DNA of 64,000 bases, taken from the NCBI RefSeq assembly GCF_014642405.1, contig NZ_BMIN01000009.1:98518-162517 (forward strand), in the 5' to 3' direction. Shown one piece after another: positions 17,133 through 25,799 of the stretch. The translations under genes were made by a program, and so were the position numbers. A model generated the notes under the pieces. That model was not told the origin of the DNA. It made no database searches and saw only the letters and a program-made list of their open reading frames with translations. The stretch is from Pontibacillus salipaludis. Lineage in GTDB: Bacteria; Bacillota; Bacilli; Bacillales; BH030062. Every line of letters begins with the position of its first letter. The stretch's first letter is position 1.

Positions 17133-18248
17133 ATGAAAAAACATATCGTTATTGGAGGCGGCATCGTTGGGGCCTCCACCGCTTATCATCTGGCTAAAGC
17201 AGGTGAGCAGGTTACGCTCGTTGACAGGCAAGATCCTGGGCAAGCCACTGAAGCAGGAGCGGGTATTATTTGCCCTTGGTTAACAAATCGTTCAAATAAA
17301 TCCTGGTACCAACTCGTTGAGAATGGAGCTGCTTATTACCCTGAGCTGATCGAAGCGCTAGAAAAAGACGGGGAGACAGAAACTGGATATAAACAGGTTG
17401 GTGCTATAAATATTTTTGATACTGAAGAGAAGCTAGACCGTAAAATGGAAGTCGCGTTAAAGCGTAGAGAAACGACTCCTGAAATGGGTGAAGTTACAAG
17501 GCTCGGAGCTGAAGAGACACATAAGCTGTTCCCTGTACTATCAGAGGAGTACTGTGCTGTCCATATAAGTGGTGGTGCTCGTGTTAATGGGGGAGCCATT
17601 CGTGATGCTCTTCTGCGTGCAGCTGAGAAAAATGGAGCTGAAATTGTTTCAGGAGATGCTTCTCTTGTTTATGAAAGTAATTCTGTAACAGGTGTTAAAG
17701 TAGACGAAGAAGTGTATAAAAGTGATCAAGTTTTGGTGACAGGTGGTGCGTGGGCTAAAGGGATTCTAAAACCATTAGGTCTACATTTTGAGGCCCGTCC
17801 TCAAAAAGCACAAATTATTCATTTGGATTTACCTAATAGTCATACAAATGAATGGCCAGTCGTCTTGCCACCATACAATCACTATATTTTAGCATTTGAA
17901 CACGGAAGGATTGTCGTTGGCGCTACTAAAGAGGATGAAGCCAGGTTTAATAATGACGTCACAGCTGGTGGTGTCTCTGAACTGTTGGATAAAGTTCTGC
18001 GTGTTGCTCCAGGGCTGTCAGAAAGTCATTATGTTCAAACTAAAGTCGGCTTTCGACCATTTACACCAGGCTCACGCCCTGTACTTGGTAAGGTATCTGG
18101 TGTAGGAGGGTTGTTTGTTGCAAATGGTTTAGGAGCTTCTGGGTTAACTAGTGGTCCGTATTTTGGAATGGAACTTGCGAACATTGCTATGGGGAAGGAA
18201 ACGAAGATTAACAGGGATGATTTTGACCCGAGTATAGCCATTCAATAA
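17133..18248 (+). CDS. FAD-dependent oxidoreductase, DAO family
   Basis: A 371-residue D-amino-acid-oxidase-fold flavoprotein. The N-terminal dinucleotide-binding loop is HIVIGGGIVGASTAYHLA followed by the strand-2 acid in TLVDRQ. The C-terminal FAD-contact region GFRPFTPGSRPVLGKV and GLFVANGLGASGLTSGP is typical of glycine oxidase, sarcosine oxidase and D-amino acid dehydrogenase relatives. A covalent-FAD cysteine motif was not seen. The substrate is probably a small amine or amino acid, but neighbours give no clue. A short membrane protein gene follows 44 bases later. Confidence 0.85.
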   Translation: MKKHIVIGGGIVGASTAYHLAKAGEQVTLVDRQDPGQATEAGAGIICPWLTNRSNKSWYQLVENGAAYYPELIEALEKDGETETGYKQVGAINIFDTEEKLDRKMEVALKRRETTPEMGEVTRLGAEETHKLFPVLSEEYCAVHISGGARVNGGAIRDALLRAAEKNGAEIVSGDASLVYESNSVTGVKVDEEVYKSDQVLVTGGAWAKGILKPLGLHFEARPQKAQIIHLDLPNSHTNEWPVVLPPYNHYILAFEHGRIVVGATKEDEARFNNDVTAGGVSELLDKVLRVAPGLSESHYVQTKVGFRPFTPGSRPVLGKVSGVGGLFVANGLGASGLTSGPYFGMELANIAMGKETKINRDDFDPSIAIQ

Positions 18249-18292
18249 GGGACCTCACTGTGCGTTAATGAGATCTTTATGTAGAAGGTAAG

Positions 18293-18517
18293 GTGAGTAG
18301 TTTGGAGGTTACATTATTATCAATATTTTCGGCTATCATCATTTTGATGACTGTTTATTCAATGGTAAGGGTATTCAATATTGCGAAAAAACGAAGTGAC
18401 ATTACAATTGTTCAATATAAAACATATGTAACCATTACCATAGCTTCAGGACTGGTTATAGCTACCCTGCTACCCTTTGGCTATCTCAAGCTAGTCGAAA
18501 TGATAGGACTTCAATAA
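18293..18517 (+). CDS. Small membrane protein, 74 aa
   Basis: Two predicted helices, near 5-27 (LLSIFSAIIILMTVYSMVRVF) and 45-68, with a positively charged loop IAKKRSDITIV between. The start is GTG 18293 or TTG 18302; the AAGGTGAG at 18289-18296 suits the TTG, and AGAAGG at 18283 suits the GTG. A strong terminator follows. It may be co-transcribed with the FAD oxidase. The family is not recognised. Confidence 0.6.
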   Translation: MSSLEVTLLSIFSAIIILMTVYSMVRVFNIAKKRSDITIVQYKTYVTITIASGLVIATLLPFGYLKLVEMIGLQ

Positions 18518-18526
18518 CCTCTCTAA

Positions 18527-18557
18527 AAACATCTAGCAGAATGGCTAGATGTTTCTT
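18527..18557 (+). terminator. Terminator
   Basis: AAACATCTAGC pairs with GCTAGATGTTT (11 bp), followed by TTTCTTT. Confidence 0.85.
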
Positions 18558-18586
18558 TATGTCACAACACTTTAGCAGGATAAAGC

Positions 18587-18650
18587 GTGCCAGACACCGT
18601 TTTCTGCACTAAAGCACTAAAGGGTGCCAGGCACCCTTTAGTGCTTTAGT
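18587..18650. repeat. Paired GTGCCAGRCAC repeat, copy A
   Basis: GTGCCAGACAC at 18587-18597 and GTGCCAGGCAC at 18624-18634 are exactly 37 bases apart, start to start. The second unit lies in the middle of a perfect 43-bp palindrome (18608-18650, arms ACTAAAGCACTAAAGGGTGCC and its complement around one A). Copies B and C have the same two units at the same spacing. It behaves like a REP-type intergenic element and lies just upstream of the ABC exporter. Confidence 0.85.
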
Positions 18651-18714
18651 AAGATGATGTGTCTGTTGTTATGGTAAACTTAGGGTGAAGTTTGAATGAA
18701 GTGAGGCAATAGAG

Positions 18715-20463
18715 ATGGAAGAAGATAATAAGAGACGAATAGGGTGGAAGGATTTTCTGCATTTGGTTCGTGGGACAAACCCTTCGAAGGGGCGTATGGT
18801 TGTTGCTGTAGCATTTAGTGTACTCTCTACTATTGTTGGGCTAATCATACCGCTCCTTACGAAAGGGTTCATTGATGATTTTACACTTGAGTCCTTCAAA
18901 TGGGGATATGTAGCAGGATTATTTGTGATTTTCCTTTTACAAGCGATTGCAAGTGGTGTATCGATCTTTCTTTTAAATTATGTAGGTCAGCAAATTGTCG
19001 CAAGCCTACGCACAAAAGTATGGGATAAACATATTAAGCTTCCAGTCTCATTTTATGATCAGACAAAGACTGGAGAAATGATATCGCGCATTATAAATGA
19101 TACGAGTATTGTAAAGAACTTAATTACTGAGCATGTAACGAATTTCTTCACTGGATTAATATCGATCATTGGTTCAATTGTCATCCTTCTTTATCTCGAT
19201 TGGAAAATGACAATAGTGATGTTAATTGCGGTTCCTTTAGCTGTTGGAATCATTTTGCCTCTTGGTCGGAAGATGTATAAGATCTCTAGAAGTTTACAAG
19301 ATGAGACAGCTACGTTTACATCCACAACAAGCCAGACACTTTCTGAGATTCGTCTTGTGAAGGCATCTAATGCTGAAGGCAGAGAATTTAACAAAGGACA
19401 AAAGGGAATATTTTACTTATTTCAGTACGGTGTGAAAGAAGCGAAGATTCAAGCAGTTATCGGTCCATTAATGACACTTGTGATGATGGCTATGCTTGTT
19501 ATTGTGTTAGGATATGGAGGCTTCCGCGTTTCTTCAGGTGCCCTTACTGCAGGGGACCTTGTCGCCTTTATCTTATATTTGTTCCAGATTGTCGTTCCTT
19601 TAAGCCAGTTTACCAACTTCTTCACTCAATTTCAGAAAGCTGTTGGAGCTACTGAACGAATCGTGGATATCCTTTCTCATGAAGAGGAGCCACTTGTGAA
19701 AGGCATAAGTTTAGGAGAAGGGAAAGCTCCAATTACGCTTAATGAGGTCCAATTTGCATACGATCCTTCAGAGCCTGTTCTTAAGGACGTTTCGTTTACC
19801 GTTTCTCCAAATGCTGTAACAGCAGTAGTTGGCCCAAGCGGGAGTGGGAAGACTACTTTATTCTCTTTATTTGAACGGTTCTACTCTCCCACCAAGGGAG
19901 AGATTATGTATAACAACACTCCGATTGATTCGTTTTCACTACAAGAATGGAGAAGTCAGATCGGATACGTTTCACAAGAGAGTCCAATTATTGCCGGTAC
20001 AATTCGAGAGAACATCGTGTATGGATTAGACCAAGAACCTACTGAGGAAGAGATTCGCCAGGCTGCACGCATGGCTTATGCAGATGAATTTATCACCGGA
20101 TTCCCGGCTGGGTACGATACGGAAGTAGGGGAACGAGGTATAAAGCTTTCTGGTGGTCAACGGCAGCGGATAGGCATTGCTCGTGCGTTAATACGCGATC
20201 CACACATTCTGTTATTAGATGAAGCCACCTCAAGTTTGGACAGTAAAGCTGAAATGGTTGTTCAAAAAGCACTCGATAATCTGATGAAAGACAGGACGAC
20301 GATCGTGATCGCTCATAGACTATCGACCGTTGTAAATGCCGATCAAATTGTATTTCTCGATCAAGGAAAGGTAACGGGAATCGGTAATCACAGAGAGCTT
20401 TACCAATCCCATACAACTTACCAACAATTCGCTGATCAACAACTTAAAATGAAACAAGGATAA
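18715..20463 (+). CDS. ABC half-transporter, BmrA-like multidrug exporter
   Basis: This 582-residue exporter half carries a six-helix membrane domain (about 25-310) fused to one nucleotide-binding domain (about 345-575). The NBD shows Walker A GPSGSGKTT, Q-loop IGYVSQESPIIAGT, signature LSGGQRQRIGIARAL, Walker B ILLLDEATSSLD and switch IAHRLSTV, so both ATP sites of the homodimer would be active. The design matches BmrA/LmrA drug exporters, or a lipid/peptide exporter. It is a single-gene unit with composite GTGCCAGRCAC repeats on both sides. The substrate is unknown. Confidence 0.92.
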   Translation: MEEDNKRRIGWKDFLHLVRGTNPSKGRMVVAVAFSVLSTIVGLIIPLLTKGFIDDFTLESFKWGYVAGLFVIFLLQAIASGVSIFLLNYVGQQIVASLRTKVWDKHIKLPVSFYDQTKTGEMISRIINDTSIVKNLITEHVTNFFTGLISIIGSIVILLYLDWKMTIVMLIAVPLAVGIILPLGRKMYKISRSLQDETATFTSTTSQTLSEIRLVKASNAEGREFNKGQKGIFYLFQYGVKEAKIQAVIGPLMTLVMMAMLVIVLGYGGFRVSSGALTAGDLVAFILYLFQIVVPLSQFTNFFTQFQKAVGATERIVDILSHEEEPLVKGISLGEGKAPITLNEVQFAYDPSEPVLKDVSFTVSPNAVTAVVGPSGSGKTTLFSLFERFYSPTKGEIMYNNTPIDSFSLQEWRSQIGYVSQESPIIAGTIRENIVYGLDQEPTEEEIRQAARMAYADEFITGFPAGYDTEVGERGIKLSGGQRQRIGIARALIRDPHILLLDEATSSLDSKAEMVVQKALDNLMKDRTTIVIAHRLSTVVNADQIVFLDQGKVTGIGNHRELYQSHTTYQQFADQQLKMKQG

Positions 20464-20492
20464 GCAGGTAGGCTACGCACCTACCTGCTTCT
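20462..20492 (+). terminator. Terminator after the ABC exporter
   Basis: AAGCAGGTAGG pairs with CCTACCTGCTT, then CTTATAT; the stem starts within the stop codon. Confidence 0.75.
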
Positions 20493-20534
20493 TATATGAT
20501 GGGCAGCTTATCCTTTATTGCTGTGCTCTGCAAC

Positions 20535-20589
20535 AGCGTGCCAGACACGCTTCTGTGCTTTAGTGAGATGCAGGGTGCCTGGCACCCTG
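20535..20589. repeat. Paired GTGCCAGRCAC repeat, copy B
   Basis: GTGCCAGACAC at 20538-20548 and GTGCCTGGCAC at 20575-20585 are again 37 bases apart. The first unit forms the hairpin AGCGTG/CACGCT. The second sits inside the perfect palindrome CAGGGTGCC-T-GGCACCCTG (20571-20589). It lies between the ABC exporter and rarD, which converge. Confidence 0.85.
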
Positions 20590-20596
20590 TAGTGCT

Positions 20597-21493
20597 TTAC
20601 TGCGCTAAGGTGCGGGGGCGTTTGAGTCTTGTGATGGTATAGATGGCCAATCCGGACCAGATGAATGAGAAGGCGATCATATGTACATGAGTGAAGGGTT
20701 CATTATATAGAAAGACGCCAATAACTAGCATAATGGTTGGAGCAAAGTACTGAAGAAAGCCAACCAGGGATAAAGGAATACGCTTCGCTCCGCTTGAGAA
20801 CAGAAGGAGTGGTATTGCAGTTACGATTCCTGCTCCAAATACATAGATAGAAGTCATAGATAACCATTCTATTTCTCCAAAGCTTCCTGCTTGTTGGCTT
20901 AATAAATACAGTAACGCAATAGGAGTGACCAATAATGTCTCGATCGTCAATCCAAACACTGCACCTACGTTCACCATCTTCTTTAATAAACCATAGGATC
21001 CAAAACTAAACGCAAGTAATATTGCAATCCAAGGGAAGGATCCGAAGTTCCACGTCATATAGGTTACACCGACTGCTGCAAGAAGGATGGCAAGCCATTG
21101 AGCTTTATTAAACGATTCTTTCAATACAAGCATTCCTAAGAATATGCTTACAAGTGGATTAATATAATAGCCTAGACTAGCTTCTACTACGTGATCTGTG
21201 TTTACTGCCCAAATATAGGTAACCCAGTTAATACTTATAGTGATGGAAGCAAGACTGATGCCAATAACCTGTTTTTTATTCGTGAAGATGCGTTTAACTT
21301 CCTGCTTAAATGGTTTGCTTTTTCGAAGTATAACGATGACTCCGAACATAAAGAGACACGACCAAATAATACGGTGAGCCAAAATTTCAAAAGCCGGCAC
21401 TTCTTGAATCAATTTCCAGTAAATCGGCAAGATCCCCCACAAGATATAAGCACCAGTCGTATAAAGTATTCCCAGTTTGCTTTCCGTTTGCAT
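20597..21493 (-). CDS. rarD: RarD, EamA-family transporter
   Basis: A ten-helix drug/metabolite-type carrier of 298 residues. The opening GILYTTGAYILWGILPIYWKLIQEVPAFEILAHRIIWS is the characteristic RarD start (WG-x-P-x-Y-x-K and the AHR-x-x-W-S motif). Later blocks are NWVTYIWAVNTDHVVEASLGYYINPL and LSLVGFLQYFAPTIMLVIGVFLYNE. The substrate is not established; the name comes from chloramphenicol-sensitivity screens. The start is taken at ATG 21493, ten bases after AAAGGA; an upstream in-frame ATG at 21532 has no ribosome binding site. Confidence 0.9.
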   Translation of the reverse strand: MQTESKLGILYTTGAYILWGILPIYWKLIQEVPAFEILAHRIIWSCLFMFGVIVILRKSKPFKQEVKRIFTNKKQVIGISLASITISINWVTYIWAVNTDHVVEASLGYYINPLVSIFLGMLVLKESFNKAQWLAILLAAVGVTYMTWNFGSFPWIAILLAFSFGSYGLLKKMVNVGAVFGLTIETLLVTPIALLYLLSQQAGSFGEIEWLSMTSIYVFGAGIVTAIPLLLFSSGAKRIPLSLVGFLQYFAPTIMLVIGVFLYNEPFTHVHMIAFSFIWSGLAIYTITRLKRPRTLAQ

Positions 21494-21599
21494 GTCGGAT
21501 GTGTCCTTTCTTATTAGAATCACCTCATCCATTATAATTCTGAAGGATAAACATCGCTACTTAAATGATTGAAGGTTAATAGGGGAAGGAGAAATCGGA

Positions 21600-22121
21600 A
21601 TGAAACCCTTTAAAGCACATCTATCTGAGAAGGATGTTGTAGCTCTTGCTTATTTAGTCGGTCAGCGACTTGATTCCATTATTGCAACTTCAACGAGCCT
21701 CCATGTTCAAAACGAAGCCCTGGATGAATACGATTCAATCCTAATTGAAGTGAATCATCAATACATTTCGATTCATAATACAAGACTTGAATCGGAGGGT
21801 TTTGTTAGGTATTGGGATGTAACTAAACTGCATCCTTCTGAATTAAACCGTGAAGAAGAGGATGAAGACAATATTCTGTATCATATTTCTGTTGATCAGC
21901 TTTTTGTCACAGAGATCAGGGGCATTTCCATTTTTGCAAAGGAAGTAGAAACAGATGAGGTAACACTAATGGTAGATGAAATGATCGTATTTGATCTAGA
22001 GGATGGACGAGAGGTTGGCTTAGTAGCCAGGAAAGAGAAATCAGGTGTTGGGATTTTGTTTGAAAGCGAATCTATCAATAGGATCGCTCAATCTTGTATA
22101 GAACGTTGTCGATGCGGATAA
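21600..22121 (+). CDS. Hypothetical protein, 173 aa
   Basis: I do not recognise the family. The product is soluble and acidic, with LSEKDVVALAYLVGQRLDSIIATS at the start, an acidic NREEEDEDN stretch near residue 85 and a repeated strand pattern (DSILIEVNHQYISIH, ITEIRGISIFAKEVETDEVTLMVDEMIVFDL-like). It ends with three cysteines in AQSCIERCRCG. GGGGAAGGAGAAATCGGA precedes the ATG. A sigma-B-like promoter for the next gene begins just after its stop. Confidence 0.6.
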   Translation: MKPFKAHLSEKDVVALAYLVGQRLDSIIATSTSLHVQNEALDEYDSILIEVNHQYISIHNTRLESEGFVRYWDVTKLHPSELNREEEDEDNILYHISVDQLFVTEIRGISIFAKEVETDEVTLMVDEMIVFDLEDGREVGLVARKEKSGVGILFESESINRIAQSCIERCRCG

Positions 22122-22144
22122 AAACAAATGATCCCAGTTCGCGT

Positions 22145-22171
22145 GTTTATTTCCAGTTGAGAAGCGGGTAT
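22145..22171 (+). promoter_or_regulatory. Sigma-B-like (general stress) promoter
   Basis: GTTTAT (22145-22150), a 15-base spacer, and GGGTAT (22166-22171) match the Bacillus sigma-B consensus GTTTAA-N12-15-GGGTAT at 11 of 12 positions. It points at the small hydrophilic protein that starts at 22216. Confidence 0.6.
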
Positions 22172-22215
22172 AGACTATTGTAGTCAACAAAAGAACTTCT
22201 AAGGAGGTATTTACA

Positions 22216-22341
22216 ATGGCTAACAACAATAACAATCAAGGTAAAAGTGGCGAGAACCGAACAGAGGAACAAAATAAAGAGTACGGCCGCCAGGGGAAAT
22301 ACGCTAAAGGGAACAAGAAGAACTCAAGTGATCATGAATAG
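22216..22341 (+). CDS. Small hydrophilic protein, 41 aa, likely stress- or spore-related
   Basis: The ATG lies seven bases behind a full AAGGAGGT. The product begins MANNNNNQGKSGENRTEEQ and continues NKEYGRQGKYAKGNKKNSS. It is Asn/Gly/Lys/Glu-rich, with no hydrophobic core and no predicted helix-bundle sequence, like the disordered small proteins induced by stress or packed in spores. The sigma-B-like promoter 45 bases upstream and the strong terminator behind make it an independent stress-type gene. No known small acid-soluble spore protein family is claimed. Confidence 0.7.
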   Translation: MANNNNNQGKSGENRTEEQNKEYGRQGKYAKGNKKNSSDHE

Positions 22342-22353
22342 GATGTACACAAT

Positions 22354-22404
22354 AAAAAGACTGGCCTAGAAGTCTGAAAGGACTTTATGAGGCCAGTCTT
22401 TTTT
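22354..22404. terminator. Bidirectional terminator
   Basis: AAAAGACTGGCCT pairs with AGGCCAGTCTTTT, with an inner AGTC...GACT hairpin; it separates convergent genes. Confidence 0.85.
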
Positions 22405-22439
22405 ATGTAACTGAGTTTGGCGTTTCTCTCATTTGGCTG

Positions 22440-22862
22440 TTATTCAATCTCTTCGAAAAATTTTCCATCTTCTGGAGCTTCATCTTTAGGAGCTAGTACG
22501 CCAACTTGGGCAATCCCGTCTTCTTTAACGAGATAATTGTAAAACCAATCTGGTTCTTCTTCGAAGGCGACGGTGATGAGTGAAGACGAACTGTCACCTT
22601 GTTCTTGTGGTTTTAAATGATAAGATGCATCAGGAAACTTGTCACTTAAATAGGATGTTAATCGATCAACGCCAGGCTCACCTTCTAATGCTTCTGCTTT
22701 CTTAAATCCATCAGGAATAGTGGAAGGGGGTGTTGTCGTGTAGGTTGTATAGGCGAAAAAAATAGCTAAACAAGCGCCTACTGCCAATAAAATTTTATTT
22801 CTCTTAATGCCACCGATCACAATGAGAATAATAGCGATAGGAGCGACAAATAGATAAGCCAT
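22440..22862 (-). CDS. Membrane-anchored hypothetical protein, 140 aa
   Basis: ATG 22862 follows a GGAGGAGGAA site. The first 50 residues form two helices ([20 protein letters not shown] and [19 protein letters not shown]). A soluble acidic domain of about 90 residues follows, including [21 protein letters not shown] and [17 protein letters not shown]. The family is not recognised. An in-frame upstream ATG at 22913 is less likely because the ribosome binding site fits the shorter form. Confidence 0.65.
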   Translation of the reverse strand: MAYLFVAPIAIILIVIGGIKRNKILLAVGACLAIFFAYTTYTTTPPSTIPDGFKKAEALEGEPGVDRLTSYLSDKFPDASYHLKPQEQGDSSSSLITVAFEEEPDWFYNYLVKEDGIAQVGVLAPKDEAPEDGKFFEEIE

Positions 22863-23062
22863 TGATGTTCCTCCTCCAAATGAGTAATCTTCTTGGTTTT
22901 TCCAAGTGTTCATTTTGTAATATAGGGGTTGAGACCAGCCGCGTCAATAGGAATATTCAGGGATGTCTCGTTAGAATTTTGCGAGTAATTTCGTTGAAAG
23001 CCCCGGAAAATCTTGATATGATGGGCTTAGTAGATCACTCTACAAAAAGGAGATATGCACAT

Positions 23063-23494
23063 ATGGACTTTAATATTTTCATGCAAGACGCTGTTGGTCA
23101 GGCTCGTAATGAAATTGAATCGGTTGGTTACGAACAGCTGACAACACCTGAAGAAGTAGACGAAGCATTACAGCGAAAAGGAACTACACTCGTTATGATT
23201 AATTCTGTATGTGGTTGTGCTGGTGGTGTAGCACGCCCAGCTGCGGCCCACTCTGTTCATTACGATAAACGTCCAGATCACTTGGTGACGGTTTTTGCTG
23301 GCCAAGATCGTGAAGCTACCAATCGCGCTCGCGAATATTTCGAAGGCTTCCCTCCATCTTCACCATCTTTCGCGTTCTTAAAAGATGGTAAGATTGTAAC
23401 GATGGTAGAACGCCACGACATTGAAGGATTTGATCCAATTCAGGTCGTAAATAAACTACAAGCAATCTTTGACGAACATTGTGAAGAAATTTAA
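23063..23494 (+). CDS. brxB: Bacilliredoxin BrxB (YqiW)
   Basis: This 143-residue thioredoxin-fold protein removes bacillithiol from S-bacillithiolated proteins under oxidative stress. The redox motif is CGC in [17 protein letters not shown], flanked by [20 protein letters not shown], which is nearly the sequence of the B. subtilis YqiW (BrxB) branch rather than YphP (BrxA). Ends fit the family: [19 protein letters not shown] and a C-terminal HCEEI. ATG 23063 follows AAAAAGGAGATATGCAC. As in B. subtilis, a YqjA-like membrane protein gene lies downstream, so local synteny supports the name. Confidence 0.95.
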   Translation: MDFNIFMQDAVGQARNEIESVGYEQLTTPEEVDEALQRKGTTLVMINSVCGCAGGVARPAAAHSVHYDKRPDHLVTVFAGQDREATNRAREYFEGFPPSSPSFAFLKDGKIVTMVERHDIEGFDPIQVVNKLQAIFDEHCEEI

Positions 23495-23498
23495 GTGA

Positions 23499-23526
23499 AA
23501 AGATGGTCATACTTGGCCATCTTTTT
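23499..23526 (+). terminator. Terminator after brxB
   Basis: AAAGATGG pairs with CCATCTTT, then TTAC; the loop is TCATACTTGG. Confidence 0.75.
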
Positions 23527-23571
23527 ACTCGTTTAAATGGAAATGTTACCGAAATTAAAGGAGATTAAGAC

Positions 23572-24522
23572 GTGAAGATTGGATATCGAACGATTAAAAC
23601 CGCTGTAGGGACCCCTATAGCGATTTGGATTGCTCAAATCCTAGCCTTAACGAATTTCGCTTCGGCTGGAATCCTTACCATACTTTGTATACAAAACACG
23701 AGAAAACGCTCTATAATGAGTGCATCATCCAGGTTTGCAGCTTGTTTATTGGCAATGGCCTTTTCCTACGCTGTATTTGAAACGATTGGCTATCATCCCC
23801 TTGCAATCGGAATCATGCTGATCTTATTTATTCCCGCAACGGTAAAATTAAAGGTAAAAGAGGGAATCGTAACAAGCTCTGTTATTATTCTGCACTTATA
23901 TGGTTCAAACAATATTGGCTTAGAAACCCTCATTAATGAATTTTTACTGATTGTCGTTGGCATAGGTGTAGCCCTAATTCTGAACTTGTACATGCCGAGT
24001 CTTGAAAGCAATTTAAAAGAGAAACAAAAACAAATCGAGGATAACTTCAGCATTATACTTAAAGAAATTGCTGAATTCTTAAGAACGGGTGACCAAAAAT
24101 GGTCTGGGCAAGAGTTAACTGAAACGGCTCTTATGCTTGAAGACGCAAAGAGCTTGGCTTATCGAGATGTGGAGAACCATTTGCTTCGTAATCATCATGA
24201 ATATTACCACTACTTTCAGATGCGACAGAAGCAATTTGAGTTACTCGAACGCATGTTGCCTCATATCAGTCGTGTTAACCATACTTATCAGCAGTCAATG
24301 ATCATGGCCGAATTTTTTGATGAGCTTTCAGATAGCGTCCACCCGGGAAATACAGCAGTACTATTCTTGAAGCAAATTAAAGAAATGAAAGAAGGCTTTA
24401 AAAAGGGAGAACTTCCTCAAACGCGAGAAGAGTTTGAAGAGCGAGCAAGTTTATTTAATTTGTTAAATGAAATCGAACAATATTTAATTATCAAGCGATC
24501 GTTTAAAAAGAGTGATATTTAG
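23572..24522 (+). CDS. Aromatic-acid-exporter (ArAE/FUSC)-like membrane protein, YqjA type
   Basis: The 316-residue protein has a four- to five-helix N-terminal half (GYRTIKTAVGTPIAIWIAQIL, ASAGILTILCIQNTRKRS, YHPLAIGIMLILFIPAT, LLIVVGIGVALILNLYMPS). A cytoplasmic helical domain from about residue 145 to the end is typical of the ArAE_1 C-terminal domain. The KTAxGT start and QNTRKRSxxSA motif are common to YqjA and relatives in Firmicutes. Half-size proteins of this kind probably oligomerise. The exported compound is unknown. It lies 50 bases before an L,D-transpeptidase gene, likely the same operon. Confidence 0.82.
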   Translation: MKIGYRTIKTAVGTPIAIWIAQILALTNFASAGILTILCIQNTRKRSIMSASSRFAACLLAMAFSYAVFETIGYHPLAIGIMLILFIPATVKLKVKEGIVTSSVIILHLYGSNNIGLETLINEFLLIVVGIGVALILNLYMPSLESNLKEKQKQIEDNFSIILKEIAEFLRTGDQKWSGQELTETALMLEDAKSLAYRDVENHLLRNHHEYYHYFQMRQKQFELLERMLPHISRVNHTYQQSMIMAEFFDELSDSVHPGNTAVLFLKQIKEMKEGFKKGELPQTREEFEERASLFNLLNEIEQYLIIKRSFKKSDI

Positions 24523-24575
24523 TAACTTGAGCGGGCAAGCTACCACTAAAACCATACCGAACAGGAGGTGTTGTG

Positions 24576-25079
24576 GTGAAAGGCTTGCTCGTTTTTATTT
24601 TGCTCGTTTCTCCAATTTGGCCGATTGGGGAAAATCCCTCAAGAGGCTACCCATTTGTAATTGTAAATAAAACGACGAATGAATTAGCTTTTATGGATGA
24701 AGGTAAAATACAAGGTGTCTACCCGGTTGCCACAGGGAAAACTTCTGATCTAACTCCAGAAGGACTTCACACGATTACAGTTAAAGCGAAAAATCCATAT
24801 TATCGAAAACTGAACATTCCAGGTGGGGATCCGAAGAATCCGCTTGGAACTCGTTGGATCGGATTCGATGCTAAAGATACGGATGGTCGAATTTACGGGG
24901 TGCATGGTACCAACAGACCTGATTCGATTGGGAAATATATATCAAACGGCTGCATTAGAATGAATAACAAAGATGTAGAAGCCCTTTATGAGAAGATTCC
25001 AATTGGTACTAAGATTCTTGTCACCTCTACGAAAAAATCATTTCAGCAGCTGGGTAAAGAATACAAGGCTATTGAGTAG
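24576..25079 (+). CDS. L,D-transpeptidase (YkuD domain), secreted
   Basis: This 167-residue protein has a short N-terminal hydrophobic segment (KGLLVFILLVSPIWPIG) that serves as signal or anchor. A YkuD catalytic domain follows. The catalytic cluster is IYGVHGTNRPDSIGKYISNGCIRM, with the conserved His (VHGTN) and nucleophile Cys (SNGCIRM). Such enzymes make 3-3 peptidoglycan crosslinks or attach proteins outside the membrane. GTG 24576 is preferred, seven bases after AGGAGG; an adjacent GTG at 24573 is also possible. A bidirectional terminator follows. Confidence 0.9.
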   Translation: MKGLLVFILLVSPIWPIGENPSRGYPFVIVNKTTNELAFMDEGKIQGVYPVATGKTSDLTPEGLHTITVKAKNPYYRKLNIPGGDPKNPLGTRWIGFDAKDTDGRIYGVHGTNRPDSIGKYISNGCIRMNNKDVEALYEKIPIGTKILVTSTKKSFQQLGKEYKAIE

Positions 25080-25092
25080 AATTAAATCATTT

Positions 25093-25122
25093 GAAAAAGA
25101 GCTCAGAACTGAGCTCTTTTTC
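25093..25122. terminator. Bidirectional terminator
   Basis: AAAAAGAGCTCAG pairs with CTGAGCTCTTTTT (13 bp, two-base loop). Confidence 0.85.
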
Positions 25123-25132
25123 TCATCGTTAT

Positions 25133-25660
25133 TTACTTTGTTGTAACTGCTTTTGTAAAGGTGTCGAGATCATTGTGTGTGATTCTTGTAATAGCACCGT
25201 CCTCATTAAAATTAATTCTTCCTGATAGTTCAACGGTTTCATTCTCTGCCTCAGCTTTAGTGATCTGAACGCTAGCGGTATACGTATAGGCGTTATCAAC
25301 GGACTCTACTGGTTCTATTGTTAAATCCTCCACATTCATCTTCCCATCGATTCCTTGGACTTTACTGTGAAATAAGCTAATCGCGCGATTGGCTATCGCA
25401 TCGTCGTAATAGTTTTCTGAGAAATAGGGCTTAAACTCTTCGTCATAATAACTCTCGATTTCACTAGCTGATTGTTGTATATTCTCGTAATTCTCTGCTA
25501 GCTCTTCGCTTGGGCCTGTGAACATCTCCTTGACTACGATTTCAGCTGTTTCACGGTCTTCATCTTTCTCTTCTGAGTTTACAGAAGAACACCCAACCGC
25601 AAGGAATAAGACTCCACATATCGCGATTAACTTCCAGAGCATGTTGCTATTCCCAATCAT
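25133..25660 (-). CDS. Lipoprotein, 175 aa
   Basis: A type II signal sequence is clear: MLWKLIAICGVLFLAVGCSS, lipobox AVGC, with acylated Cys near residue 24. The mature part is acidic (SEEKDEDRETAEIVVKEMF) and contains a YYDEEFKPYFSENYYDD segment and a C-terminal beta-rich part resembling NTF2-like or cystatin-like small domains. Function is unknown. ATG 25660 follows GGAGGG by six bases. It is convergent with the L,D-transpeptidase gene. Confidence 0.8.
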   Translation of the reverse strand: MIGNSNMLWKLIAICGVLFLAVGCSSVNSEEKDEDRETAEIVVKEMFTGPSEELAENYENIQQSASEIESYYDEEFKPYFSENYYDDAIANRAISLFHSKVQGIDGKMNVEDLTIEPVESVDNAYTYTASVQITKAEAENETVELSGRINFNEDGAITRITHNDLDTFTKAVTTK

Positions 25661-25799
25661 TAAAAACCCTCCAAAATCTTTGTTACTCTTATTTACGTTT
25701 ACGTTGCAGTGAGGTTTCAGGGAATTCCATAAAAATGTAAAATCACCTGATTCATGAAGCTAAGCTCGTCCTCATAGAGTAGTTGGAGGGGGAATTTCA

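Noticed and set aside
18527..18650. Reading the GTGCCAGGCAC repeats as terminators
   Set aside because: A separate U-tailed terminator already exists before copy A, copies lack T tracts, and the fixed paired spacing is not a terminator property.
20093..20416. Minus-strand frame of 107 codons in the ABC exporter
   Set aside because: Antisense shadow of the conserved nucleotide-binding domain.
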